19,960 bases of DNA. It comes from CAYINU01 sp964364855 (GTDB lineage: Bacteria > Margulisbacteria > Marinamargulisbacteria > CAYINU01). Below the pieces are notes generated by a model, which saw nothing but the letters and a program-made list of their open reading frames with translations, had not been told where the DNA came from and ran no database searches. The stretch covers positions 1 through 19,960 of the forward strand of contig CAYINU010000027.1 in NCBI GenBank assembly GCA_964364855.1. The letters run 5' to 3'. Numbering within the stretch: position 1 is the stretch's first letter; every line of letters starts with the position of its first letter. The translations under genes were made by a program, and so were the position numbers. Positions 1 to 7,904 of this stretch are shown here, piece after piece.

Positions 1-897
1 GGTAAAATAAGGCGCCTTGTAGCGGTGCAGCCGGCGCTCGGCCAGCACGAGGGGTTCCTCATAGGCGGCCATAGCCTGGGCATGGGTAATAAGGTCCAAC
101 TGTTCCATGCGGTCTAGGACAATTTTTTGACGTTCTTTGGCCCGGGCAAAATTTTTGCGGGGACTATACAGTTCGGGACCGCGCAAAATACCCACCAGCA
201 TCGCAGACTGGGCTACGGTCAAGTCCTGGGCCGACACGTCAAAATACAATTGCGATGCCGACTCTATGCCATAGGCATTGTGTCCCCAATACACCTGATT
301 CAGGTACATTTCCAAGATTTCGGTCTTGGTATATTTGCGTTCCATCTGCACCGCCAAAATAGCTTCGGCCAGTTTGCGACTCAGCGTCTTTTTTTGATAC
401 AAAAACACGTTTCGGGCCAATTGCTGAGTCAGGGTGCTGCCCCCCTCCACAAACCCCCCAGCCAAAATGTCCCGAAACAATGCACGCCCGATGGAAATAA
501 AATCCAGGCCATGATGCTTGTAAAAACTGATATCCTCGATCGCAACGACGGTCTTTTTTAGATTAGGAGAAATTTGGTCAATGGGGATCAACACCCGATT
601 TTCTTCCTCGTGGAGATTGGCCAATATAACATTGTCCTGAGAGTAAATCTTGGTGGTTTCGTTGGGTATGTAGGTCGAAATAGACTCCACATTAGGCAGG
701 TCTTTTGAAACAAAATAGACCAAAATGCCCAGCACGATGGCACCGATAGCACCACCGATAAGCAGAATCTTTAGGAACAATTTTAAAAACCGCAGAATGG
801 CCCGCTGGTGATTCCGCCGGTCTTGATAACGCGCTCCGTGAGATCGGGAAGTTGATCGAGTCAGTTTGCCAATCGGTTTACGTGAGCGAAAAATCAA
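1..897 (-). CDS. Class A penicillin-binding protein (PBP1A type), N-terminal part
   Basis: Bifunctional peptidoglycan synthase that polymerises lipid II and cross-links the strands at the inner membrane. Only the first 299 codons lie in the window; the transpeptidase half is beyond base 1. The N-terminus is basic (residues 1-33), followed by one membrane anchor (about 36-63). The GT51 glycosyltransferase domain shows its hallmarks: EDISFYKHHG at 121-130 with the presumed catalytic Glu121, GGSTLTQQLARN at 152-163, a KTEILEMYLN segment at 191-200 and the NAYGIES region near 207. The start is a TTG at 897-895, chosen because AGGAG sits 7 bases upstream, it gives a normal anchor, and the only upstream ATG is out of frame and soon stops. 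The gene is divergent from the plus-strand gene at 1025. Family assignment is certain; the exact PBP1 subtype is not. Confidence 0.93.
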   Translation of the reverse strand, partial: MIFRSRKPIGKLTRSTSRSHGARYQDRRNHQRAILRFLKLFLKILLIGGAIGAIVLGILVYFVSKDLPNVESISTYIPNETTKIYSQDNVILANLHEEENRVLIPIDQISPNLKKTVVAIEDISFYKHHGLDFISIGRALFRDILAGGFVEGGSTLTQQLARNVFLYQKKTLSRKLAEAILAVQMERKYTKTEILEMYLNQVYWGHNAYGIESASQLYFDVSAQDLTVAQSAMLVGILRGPELYSPRKNFARAKERQKIVLDRMEQLDLITHAQAMAAYEEPLVLAERRLHRYKAPYFT

Positions 898-923
898 AGC
901 GTTACTCCTAAAATTAACTGGCT

Positions 924-951
924 AGTGTAGCACATGTCAGACCTTGAACAA
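924..951 (-). promoter_or_regulatory. Candidate sigma70-type promoter for the PBP gene
   Basis: On the minus strand, TACACT (929-924) is preceded by TGC, giving an extended -10 element. TTGTTC (951-946) lies 16 bases upstream as a weak -35. The predicted transcript would start about 20 bases before the TTG start, leaving room for the AGGAG ribosome site. It matches only part of the consensus, so this is a proposal. Confidence 0.35.
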
Positions 952-1024
952 GTTTTGCGGTCGAGGTTTGAAAAAAAGGAAAACCAGGGAAAGCCGTTTT
1001 TACGCCAGTATCTTAGGGGGGTTC

Positions 1025-1645
1025 ATGATCGAAGCCATCGGACACATCGTGCCATTTGCCGAGCCGGTCGGGCATGTGGGCAAGGCACTCGCCGTTGACC
1101 AGACTCAGACTTTGAAACAAATCAGTACAATCCGCGACTTGGTCGAGGCTTTGGTTTTTCAAATCAGCAGCGGTATGATCTCCCCCAATGGACTCAAGGT
1201 CCAGCTACAACGCCTGGCCGAGCTGATTTCCCACTGGGGCCTCGCTGATCGTCCGGAAATCGGGGAATTGATTTCCAAGCTAGATCAGGCCATCAGCACC
1301 TATTTACAAACCGAATTGCGCCTCGCACCCACGTTGTCCAAGCTCGAGGAGGTCCAGGCTGCGTTTCAGTTATCCCCTGCGCGGATATCAGCAACCATCG
1401 ACATGATTATGCTTCATCACACCGAAATGCTCGCTCAGGCGGAAAACGGCACACTGTCTATGCACGCCTCATCAGCGGTAACCTCGCAACCACTGGCCAC
1501 GCAAGATGCTGTGCTCAAAATCGCGGCAACGGCAGCCGCAGCAGCCTTTCAGCAACGCCAGCCAATTGACGGGTTTTATGCGGTCATGGCAGTATCCGGC
1601 CACCGTGAACGAACATCGACCTCAACTGTCGACTACATCATTTAA
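1025..1645 (+). CDS. Uncharacterised 206-aa protein
   Basis: I do not recognise this protein. The start is the ATG at 1025, directly behind an AGGGGGG ribosome site. A TTG at 944 in the same frame would add 27 basic residues but has no such site. There is no signal peptide or membrane segment. Residues about 20-125 are rich in Leu, Ile, Glu and Gln and look helical (for example an IRDLVEALVFQISSG stretch), as in a helical scaffold or adaptor. An Ala/Ser/Thr-rich linker follows, with a run of alanines near 165-170. The last 68 bases overlap the start region of the lipoate-ligase-like gene in another frame, so the two are probably co-transcribed. The C-terminus is odd (Ser/Thr-rich, in the overlap), and a frameshift in the assembly cannot be excluded. 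Confidence 0.65.
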   Translation: MIEAIGHIVPFAEPVGHVGKALAVDQTQTLKQISTIRDLVEALVFQISSGMISPNGLKVQLQRLAELISHWGLADRPEIGELISKLDQAISTYLQTELRLAPTLSKLEEVQAAFQLSPARISATIDMIMLHHTEMLAQAENGTLSMHASSAVTSQPLATQDAVLKIAATAAAAAFQQRQPIDGFYAVMAVSGHRERTSTSTVDYII

Positions 1646-2273
1646 AACTGCGAAAGAAAATATGGACTGGGACGCCACCCATGTTCTGTCTTCTGACCCT
1701 GTCAGGCTATTGTTTCGTGTCTATTCGTGGCAAATCCCCAGTATTACTTATGGCAATGCCCAAAGCCTGCCTCAAAATCCGGCCTATGACGTGGCCAAGC
1801 GCATCACCGGAGGCGGCCAAGTTTTTCATAGCCCCGGTGACATCGTTGTCGCATTGTCGGGGCACCGCAACACGCTTTTCCTACCCACGCCATTCAAGGA
1901 AAAACTAGCTTGGTTTCAGGACTTCTTACATCGCGCCTTATCTGATGCAGGCCTAAAAACCCAGGCCTCCTCGGCGCAAAATACCACCGTGGACCTCGCC
2001 TATTGCGCCACCTACCCCAACCCCTTTGAGCTCAACCTGGGAGCCACCAAAATCGTGGGTGTTGCGGGACGGTCATTGAAAACCCGGTTTATCATCCAAG
2101 GCATTATCCATCTCAATAACGGTCTGCTTTTTTTTGATCAAGACCCGCCGGCACAGCCTTTTCTATGCCCGGGCGTGCCGGACTATAGCCATCACCATAC
2201 GCTCACGGTTGGCCAAGCATTGATTGATGCGTGGCAACAGGCGTTTCAATCCCCTAAAGAAACCCCCAAATAG
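1578..2273 (+). CDS. Lipoate-protein ligase A / octanoyltransferase (LipM)-like protein
   Basis: Member of the BPL/LplA/LipB fold, which attaches lipoate or octanoate to lipoyl domains of 2-oxoacid dehydrogenases and GcvH. With the ATG at 1578 it has 231 residues, near the usual 230-280. It shows an ENMDWD motif at 27-32 (compare the ENMALDEA signature), the RVYSW...TYGNAQ strand pair (47-61), the RITGGGQVFH loop at 75-84, and TKIVGVAGRS at 157-166, whose Lys158 matches the ligand-contacting lysine. Cys143 sits where LipM-type octanoyltransferases carry their catalytic cysteine, so ligase versus transferase is open. A start at 1662 would cut off the ENM motif and is disfavoured. The ribosome site at 1578 is weak, and the start lies 68 bases inside the preceding gene, suggesting coupling. 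The 3' end overlaps pfkA on the other strand by 28 bases. Confidence 0.8.
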   Translation: MRSWQYPATVNEHRPQLSTTSFKTAKENMDWDATHVLSSDPVRLLFRVYSWQIPSITYGNAQSLPQNPAYDVAKRITGGGQVFHSPGDIVVALSGHRNTLFLPTPFKEKLAWFQDFLHRALSDAGLKTQASSAQNTTVDLAYCATYPNPFELNLGATKIVGVAGRSLKTRFIIQGIIHLNNGLLFFDQDPPAQPFLCPGVPDYSHHHTLTVGQALIDAWQQAFQSPKETPK

Positions 2274-3328
2274 CGAGCCGTTTTGATCAAGTAATTGTCT
2301 GGCGCAATTCGTTTTAATTCTCTGACTGCATCGGCAATGGGAATGGTAACCAAGGTGTTGCGTGCATAAGATACCATTTTCCCAAACTGAGCGCTGTCGG
2401 CCAGCTCAAAGGCCTTCACACCCATTTCTGTTGCCAGCACGCGGTCAAAGGCTATGGGCAATCCCCCACGTTGGATATGACCCAACACCGTCACTCGGAT
2501 TTCGGCTTTGATATGAGATGCAAGTTGATCGGCCACATAATACCCAATACCGCCGTACCGAGACCCTTGGTCCTGGGTAACGGCTTTACCGTCTCGCGGG
2601 CGGGCACCTTCGGCGACAACCACAATCGCAAACCCCTCCCCATCTTGGATCCGGGACCCAATTTTACGCACCAGAGACCCCACTTGGTAGGGCAGCTCCG
2701 GGATCAAAATGACATCCGCACCAGCAGCAATTCCGGCGTGTAACGCAATCCATCCTGCGTCTCTACCCATGACTTCAGCGATCATCACTCGGTTGTGGCT
2801 TTCGGCCGTGCTAACCAATTTATCGATTGCCTCAGTGGCAATCTGAACCGCCGTTTGAAAGCCAAACGTAAAGTCAGTCGCCATCAGATCGTTGTCGATG
2901 GTCTTGGGTACGCCCACGATGGGCAACCCTTTTTCGAATAGCTTTAGCGAGATGGTCTGGGATCCGTTTCCACCCACGCTCACAACCGCATCAAACCCCA
3001 TGTCTCGAATGCGCTGGATAAGGCGGTCAGAAACATCGTCGTAAGTCACACTGCCATCGCTGTGCTGGACGGGATATTCAAACGGGCCACCTTTGTTCAC
3101 GGTTTTTAAAATGGTGCCACCCCGAACATGAATCCCCGATACCATGTCCGGCGTGAGCAAAATAACGTCCGGGGGATCTTCCAAAACACCATTAAATGCC
3201 CGTCGGCTGCCCCAAACTTCCCATCCACCTTTCATATGGGCGCTTTTTACGACTGCCCGGATAACACAATTCAGACCTGGACAGTCTCCTCCACCCGTAA
3301 TGATGAGCATTTTTTTCTTCACGGCCAT
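2246..3328 (-). CDS. pfkA: 6-phosphofructokinase
   Basis: Cytoplasmic glycolytic enzyme phosphorylating fructose 6-phosphate. The 360 residues fit bacterial PFKA. Visible motifs are GGDCPGLN at 13-20 (phosphoryl-donor loop), GGNGS at 119-123, PKTIDND at 141-147 (catalytic Asp in TIDND) and MGRDAGW at 187-193 (sugar-phosphate site). In E. coli-type ATP enzymes the second loop reads GGDGS and the third GTIDND. Here Gly122 favours ATP over pyrophosphate. The Lys before TIDND is the residue seen in PPi-dependent and group III enzymes. The usual Asp of the GGDGS loop, which helps bind Mg-nucleotide, is Asn121. From memory the overall sequence resembles the 360-aa cyanobacterial enzymes. The ATG start lies 17 bases after the lpxB stop, so the two are likely co-transcribed. 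Phosphoryl donor is uncertain. Confidence 0.95.
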   Translation of the reverse strand: MAVKKKMLIITGGGDCPGLNCVIRAVVKSAHMKGGWEVWGSRRAFNGVLEDPPDVILLTPDMVSGIHVRGGTILKTVNKGGPFEYPVQHSDGSVTYDDVSDRLIQRIRDMGFDAVVSVGGNGSQTISLKLFEKGLPIVGVPKTIDNDLMATDFTFGFQTAVQIATEAIDKLVSTAESHNRVMIAEVMGRDAGWIALHAGIAAGADVILIPELPYQVGSLVRKIGSRIQDGEGFAIVVVAEGARPRDGKAVTQDQGSRYGGIGYYVADQLASHIKAEIRVTVLGHIQRGGLPIAFDRVLATEMGVKAFELADSAQFGKMVSYARNTLVTIPIADAVRELKRIAPDNYLIKTARYLGVSLGD

Positions 3329-3345
3329 ATGCCTATTTTACACCG

Positions 3346-4512
3346 TCAGCCGCCATCCCCATGCTGACACAGCCGGTAAATCAGGTTCGCCGCGTGGGCT
3401 GTAGCTTGTCCGTCTCCTAACAAAGGTCGGATCTCGCGTAGGCGTCCTTTGACCGCTTCAAATGCGGTGACATTTGATAACCATTTTGAGGCCGCTTCCG
3501 CGATCCGGTTAGCCGAACAGTTTTTTTGGATTAACTCCGGCAAAACCGGCCCATCCAACAAGAGGTTGGGCAATGAGATATACCGAACGCGGTCCCAGCG
3601 CTTTTTTAAAATCCAGTAAATGAGCGGAAACGTCCACGCCGAAAACCGATAACATACGATGGTGGGTACACCAAGTAAAGCATGCTCCAATGTAATGGTG
3701 CCTGATGCCGCCAAACTAAATGTGCACACTTGAATCAGATTTGCAGATGGGCCGGTGTAAAAGATCCAAGGAACCTTTGGATATTCGGCTACCCGCTTCT
3801 GGATTCTATCCGCATACAAGGGCGTAGAGATGGAAATAACAAACTGCAACTGCGGGTTGTGGCGATACAGCTTGGCAGCAGCAGCCAGCTGTTCCGGGAA
3901 GACGTGCTTGATTTCCTGCGGCCTTGAGCCAGGGAAGATACCGATAACCGGGCCTTCCACGGATAGATTCAAGCTAGTGCGCACCTCATCACCCGTACGG
4001 CTTGGCACCACCATGTCTGCCAAGGGATGTCCCACATACGCGACATGACCACCCAAGCGCTCAAAAAAAGCGGCTTCCGGTGGAAAGATGGCCAAAATTA
4101 GATCGGTCAGCGCCACCACTTGCCGTCCTCCGGCCTCTGTCCCCCACTGCCATTCTTGCGGGGCAATGTAGTAAACCGCGGGAATACGCCGCTTTTTGAC
4201 GGCCTTTAAAAAGGCCATGTGAAATCCCTGAAAGTCGACCACCACCACCACATCCGGTCGTTCGGTATCCAATAGCCGAACCAGCGTTCGGTAGGCCCGA
4301 ACGATCCGCGGCAAAAACACCAGCGGCTCCAACAATCCCACGGTGGACGCACTGATCAGGTCGGCACGCAGATCCACACCTGCCGATTCCATGGCCGCGT
4401 GACCCATTCCCACAAACTGGAGGTTTGGATCCCGTTTTTTCAGTTCAGTAACCAGTTTGGCCGCGTAGCGCTCGGCAGAGAGTTCGCCAGCGCTGATTAG
4501 GATCTTGGGCAC
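3346..4512 (-). CDS. lpxB: Lipid-A-disaccharide synthase
   Basis: Peripheral inner-membrane GT19 glycosyltransferase that joins UDP-2,3-diacylglucosamine to lipid X, forming the lipid A disaccharide. The 388-residue length matches the family (about 380). Family landmarks are VGMGHAAMESAG near 34-45, DFQGFHM at 93-99, YIAPQEWQWG at 115-124, GHPLAD at 161-166, the nucleotide-sugar loop PGSRPQEI at 194-201 and ASGTITLEHALLGVP at 269-283. The N-terminal signature, normally GExSGD, reads GELSAER at 9-15, an unusual change. The start is GTG at 4512-4510 with AAGGA about 10 bases upstream; the nearby ATG at 4517 is out of frame. It is divergent from the LolA-like gene, with only 58 bases between the starts. 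Other lipid A genes are not in the window. Confidence 0.93.
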   Translation of the reverse strand: MPKILISAGELSAERYAAKLVTELKKRDPNLQFVGMGHAAMESAGVDLRADLISASTVGLLEPLVFLPRIVRAYRTLVRLLDTERPDVVVVVDFQGFHMAFLKAVKKRRIPAVYYIAPQEWQWGTEAGGRQVVALTDLILAIFPPEAAFFERLGGHVAYVGHPLADMVVPSRTGDEVRTSLNLSVEGPVIGIFPGSRPQEIKHVFPEQLAAAAKLYRHNPQLQFVISISTPLYADRIQKRVAEYPKVPWIFYTGPSANLIQVCTFSLAASGTITLEHALLGVPTIVCYRFSAWTFPLIYWILKKRWDRVRYISLPNLLLDGPVLPELIQKNCSANRIAEAASKWLSNVTAFEAVKGRLREIRPLLGDGQATAHAANLIYRLCQHGDGG

Positions 4513-4570
4513 GTCATAGAGTCCTTACATTGATGCATTAATTTCGCCATTGTACGATTGGCTAGCAAAG

Positions 4571-5260
4571 ATGCAAACCCGTTTTTGGTTCGCCCTATGT
4601 TGTCTATATTGGGCTTTAAGCACACCGCTATGCGCCGTCACGCCCAATGTCGTTGCGCTTCTGGCCGAAGTCCGGCAAACCCGTGAGCAAATTCACACGT
4701 TGTCCGTAAACTATGTTTCGAGTGTGCAGTCCACCGTTCCCGGACAAAAAGCCGGGCAAGAAACCGGCCGCCTTTTCCAAGAAGGCAACACCATGCGCAA
4801 GGAAGTCCTGTCTCCCATGCCGCAGCTGACCATACGTACGCCGACGGCCCAGCTCACCATGGCCTTGCCAACCGGTGCAGCCCAGATTCAGGCCATTACC
4901 GGCAATGCGGAATCGGCACTCGAAGAAACCGTGGCACAGTATGGATTTTCATTCGCGGGCTCCGAAGGTGAATATGACATCCTCAAGGGGTCTTACCAGG
5001 GCAATGAGGCCACGATTTGGATACACAAGCACATGCACACCATTGACAGATGGGTTATTACGCAAGGCAAAATTTCTGTCATTACCATCGATCAAAAATA
5101 TGAATGGATGGAAAACATTCCGGTCCTAACCGAGTGTAAGACCGTCCTAACTATGTCGCTGGGAGGCCAGCCGGCAACAGTATCTTCTATTATCAATTAC
5201 TATCAAATTCAACTGAACAAACCGTTGCAGCCGGGCTTATTTTCCTTCCCGGCTTCATAA
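4571..5260 (+). CDS. LolA-like secreted protein (outer-membrane lipoprotein-sorting family)
   Basis: A 229-residue protein with a clear Sec signal peptide (residues 1-22, hydrophobic core FWFALCCLYWAL, predicted cut after LCA). There is no lipobox, so a soluble periplasmic protein is expected. The mature part starts with an amphipathic helix (VVALLAEVRQTREQIHTLSV) followed by alternating strands ending near TVSSIINYYQIQLNKPL. This layout is typical of the LolA/LolB-like half-barrel, which carries lipid or lipoprotein acyl chains across the periplasm. The ATG at 4571 is preferred over a TTG at 4550 because it begins right before the signal core. It is divergent from lpxB, and its end overlaps the PorV-like gene by 6 bases. 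Similarity is at fold-pattern level, so the role is inferred. Confidence 0.68.
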   Translation: MQTRFWFALCCLYWALSTPLCAVTPNVVALLAEVRQTREQIHTLSVNYVSSVQSTVPGQKAGQETGRLFQEGNTMRKEVLSPMPQLTIRTPTAQLTMALPTGAAQIQAITGNAESALEETVAQYGFSFAGSEGEYDILKGSYQGNEATIWIHKHMHTIDRWVITQGKISVITIDQKYEWMENIPVLTECKTVLTMSLGGQPATVSSIINYYQIQLNKPLQPGLFSFPAS

Positions 5261-6193
5261 CGCCCAAGCAAACGCGAGTGAGAGCCTGGCCGTGTCGCCA
5301 TAACGCCCGGGGCTTGCAGCTGTATAAGCATAGTCCAAACGCAGGCCGCCCGCTCGCAGACCCAAGCCCCCTGTCATATAGTTCCGCTGGATACCTGCCC
5401 GCAAGGTGACCAGATTCCACAGTGAATAGGCCGCTCCGCCAGACCACACCACCGGAGCCATGTAGCCTAACGGAAAATCGGATTCCGCACTCAACACCCA
5501 GTCTGGGAGCACCCAAGCAGCGCCGACGTGTAATGATCGGGCCATGGTATCGACATGGGCGGTTTGCCAAGTGGAACTTCCAACGATGGCCGGCAACGAA
5601 GCCCCCAGCGTAAGGGCCTCAGACAGGCGATACTGCATCCCTAAGGTCGCCTGCCAACCAAACCCTTGCCCAGCGCCCACCTCTTCCAGCGCACGCAACT
5701 CTGCAGCTCCTGACAGCCCAATGCTCCATTGTGGGGTCAATTGGAATCCCAGCCCACCCGAAACGGCGTTGACCATATACTTGGCCATGCCCGTGATATC
5801 GACATCTTGGGTAACGAGCACGTTTTCGGAGGGGACAATCGGTATGTCAGCAACCTGCAATTGCATCCAGTGAATAGAGGTGGAAAGCTGATCGGTAATC
5901 GGGAAGGCATAGTGCAAAGAAAAAAGCTGGACCCCATCAAATATTTGACCCTGCATCGAGCCAAAATAGGCCTCGGAAAGGCCGGCTAGCGCTGCAGGGT
6001 TATAAAGTCCGCCATACGGGTTTTTGGGCAGGGCCACCACAGATTCGGCCAGAGCCAGGTCGGTGGCTGAAAACCCAAGCTGAAAAATAGAGGTCTCTAG
6101 CCCCGAAAAGCCAGCATCTGTTGCAAACATTGCCGTTGCCGCAACCAGACCAAAACTCACAACAAACAAACCGATTAGGCGCTTGGATTTCAC
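5255..6193 (-). CDS. PorV/PorQ-like (UPF0164) outer-membrane protein
   Basis: Predicted outer-membrane beta-barrel of about 312 residues. It begins with a KSKR basic stretch and a hydrophobic signal core ending near AMFA. The mature start holds the PorV-family pattern: a FQLGFSATDLALAES segment followed by LYNPAALAGL, comparable to the family's GARALGMG...WNPAGLA. The C-terminus (GGLGLRAGGLRLDYAY ... DTARLSLAF) also fits the family and ends in barrel strands. PorV in type IX secretion is a shuttle or anchor, but relatives in many diderms have unknown roles. I chose the GTG at 6193; a GTG at 6211 is equally possible, and neither has a well-spaced ribosome site. It follows the Omp85-type gene by 37 bases, so it may be read from the same transcript and its product may be a client of that machinery. 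Confidence 0.75.
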   Translation of the reverse strand: MKSKRLIGLFVVSFGLVAATAMFATDAGFSGLETSIFQLGFSATDLALAESVVALPKNPYGGLYNPAALAGLSEAYFGSMQGQIFDGVQLFSLHYAFPITDQLSTSIHWMQLQVADIPIVPSENVLVTQDVDITGMAKYMVNAVSGGLGFQLTPQWSIGLSGAAELRALEEVGAGQGFGWQATLGMQYRLSEALTLGASLPAIVGSSTWQTAHVDTMARSLHVGAAWVLPDWVLSAESDFPLGYMAPVVWSGGAAYSLWNLVTLRAGIQRNYMTGGLGLRAGGLRLDYAYTAASPGRYGDTARLSLAFAWAL

Positions 6194-6230
6194 GCCCCCA
6201 TTTTTCCACACGTTACAAAACAGGTCAACA

Positions 6231-7904
6231 TCAGAATAATTGACCGATATTAAAGTGTAAAAACATAGACTGCTGCCCCCAGGCCAAATCAAACCGCAAC
6301 GCCCCAATCGGCGTAAAGAACCGCACTCCGATGCCCGTACCGGGCCTCAAGAGAGAAAAGTCGATCGATTCACTGGCGGAAAAGGCATTTCCATAGTCCT
6401 GGAATAAAACGGCTTGAATGCCGTTGAGCATCATCCACCGGTATTCCAGATTAAGGAGAACTTCTTTGGTACCTCTAAAAAACGCTTCATTATATCCCCG
6501 CAAGCTGGTAGACCCACCGACATAGAACTGCCTTGTGCCCGTCACGAAGGCCGGAATACTCTGGTAGCCGAAAAAGGTATGGGCGGCCAAAACCGTATCT
6601 GCCGACAATCCCATAAAGCCTGCCCAATTGGCATTGAATTCTTGAAAAGAAATTCCGCCCAAGTTAATGCCGGCAACATTTCCGCCTCGCTCAAATGACA
6701 CATTCCAATACATACCATTTCGGGGGTTATTCCAGTCCAGATTCGGCCGGTTCTGCAATCCGGCGGTTAACGAGTTAATGTTGTAGGGTGTAAATTCGCC
6801 TACCGTAATCGGAGACACGCTTTCCGATTTGTACTTAAACAACAGCAATAGTGTTTCGGAAAAGAAAGGAAAACCAAATGCCGTATCCCACCCTTCCCGA
6901 CGGTTATCAACTCGGGAAAAGTCCGGCAAGTATCGCAGCGTCTCGGTCCATGCATCCAAGGCCCAGGACACTCTCATTTGATTCAAAAGCCAGGGTTGAT
7001 AATATCGTGCGGAATACCCCCTAACCGACACGGGCTGAAACCCAATTTGGGACTTGAGCGTCAACACATCACTGGGGATGAGAGCGTGGTTGAATACAAC
7101 CTTGCCAAACCCCGCGACACTATCGTCCTCCTGCTCCAGACCGATATCGAGCAAATTGGCTTTTCGTTCCTTTACGTCGTAGATGATTTGTACCGTGTCG
7201 TTGGGACCTGGCTCAAAGGCAGCTGTTGAAATATCACTAAAATACCCGGTTTGCAGCAGCCTAAGCCGGTCGAAACGGCTTTTTTCAGCGTTAAATGGCG
7301 TGCCGGGCTGCATGCCTTCGCGGGTCAGCACAACCATGGGGATCTGGGTTACGCCACTAAAAATAACGCTGGAAATGCGACCTTCAAAAACCGCCACCTC
7401 CAAAATATTCCCTGATGTGAGGATGACAGACCGCACCTGAAACAAAGAATAGCCTTGGCTGTTGTAGTAGTCGTTTACCGCAGCAATGCCTTTGCGGATG
7501 CGCTCGAGGTTAAGAGGCTGCCCTGTCGGTACCTCCAGGCGCTTAACAATCGATTCTGACAAAAATACCTGGTTGCCCGTGACGATAATGGTGTTAATAA
7601 CCGGGTTTTCAGTCACATCATAGGCCACTTGGATGCCCCCACCAGCTGTCAACGTCCGGTATGAAACCGCCTGGAACCATCCCGACAAATATAGCATCTC
7701 GACGTCTTTTTCAGCGTCGGTCGTGGAAAACGATTGGCCTGCACGCACAGTAAAGGTGTCGGGAAAGCCAATGCTGGACGTCGCGATGCGAGTCAGGCCG
7801 GTGATATTTATCGTGGCTACTGTTGGGATCGGCGATGCGGCCCAAGCGGAGACCGAGGTCGCTAACCAATACCCGATTATGACGGTGCGCCATTTAAAAC
7901 TCAT
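6231..7904 (-). CDS. Omp85-family outer-membrane assembly protein (TamA/BamA-like)
   Basis: A 557-residue protein with a signal peptide (cut near AWA, residue 22) and three apparent POTRA domains (about 30-98, 102-174, 177-246). A C-terminal 16-strand-type barrel (about 250-557) ends in phenylalanine. The barrel carries GGSTSLRGY at 463-471, the Omp85 VRGF/LRGY loop motif that reaches into the barrel. Three POTRAs, instead of the five of E. coli BamA, together with direct linkage to tamB argue for a TamA role, either lipid transport between membranes or autotransporter assembly. In lineages lacking tamA, however, BamA itself can partner TamB, so the call is left open. The ATG overlaps the last 11 bases of tamB, indicating translational coupling. 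Confidence 0.9.
   Translation of the reverse strand: MSFKWRTVIIGYWLATSVSAWAASPIPTVATINITGLTRIATSSIGFPDTFTVRAGQSFSTTDAEKDVEMLYLSGWFQAVSYRTLTAGGGIQVAYDVTENPVINTIIVTGNQVFLSESIVKRLEVPTGQPLNLERIRKGIAAVNDYYNSQGYSLFQVRSVILTSGNILEVAVFEGRISSVIFSGVTQIPMVVLTREGMQPGTPFNAEKSRFDRLRLLQTGYFSDISTAAFEPGPNDTVQIIYDVKERKANLLDIGLEQEDDSVAGFGKVVFNHALIPSDVLTLKSQIGFQPVSVRGYSARYYQPWLLNQMRVSWALDAWTETLRYLPDFSRVDNRREGWDTAFGFPFFSETLLLLFKYKSESVSPITVGEFTPYNINSLTAGLQNRPNLDWNNPRNGMYWNVSFERGGNVAGINLGGISFQEFNANWAGFMGLSADTVLAAHTFFGYQSIPAFVTGTRQFYVGGSTSLRGYNEAFFRGTKEVLLNLEYRWMMLNGIQAVLFQDYGNAFSASESIDFSLLRPGTGIGVRFFTPIGALRFDLAWGQQSMFLHFNIGQLF

Noticed and set aside
127..561. Plus-strand open frame of 144 codons
   Set aside because: Lies wholly antisense to the penicillin-binding protein, whose frame carries GT51 motifs; the translated protein has no family features.
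944..1024. N-terminal extension of the unknown gene from a TTG at 944
   Set aside because: No ribosome site, and the ATG at 1025 has a strong one; the extension also runs through the promoter region of the divergent gene.
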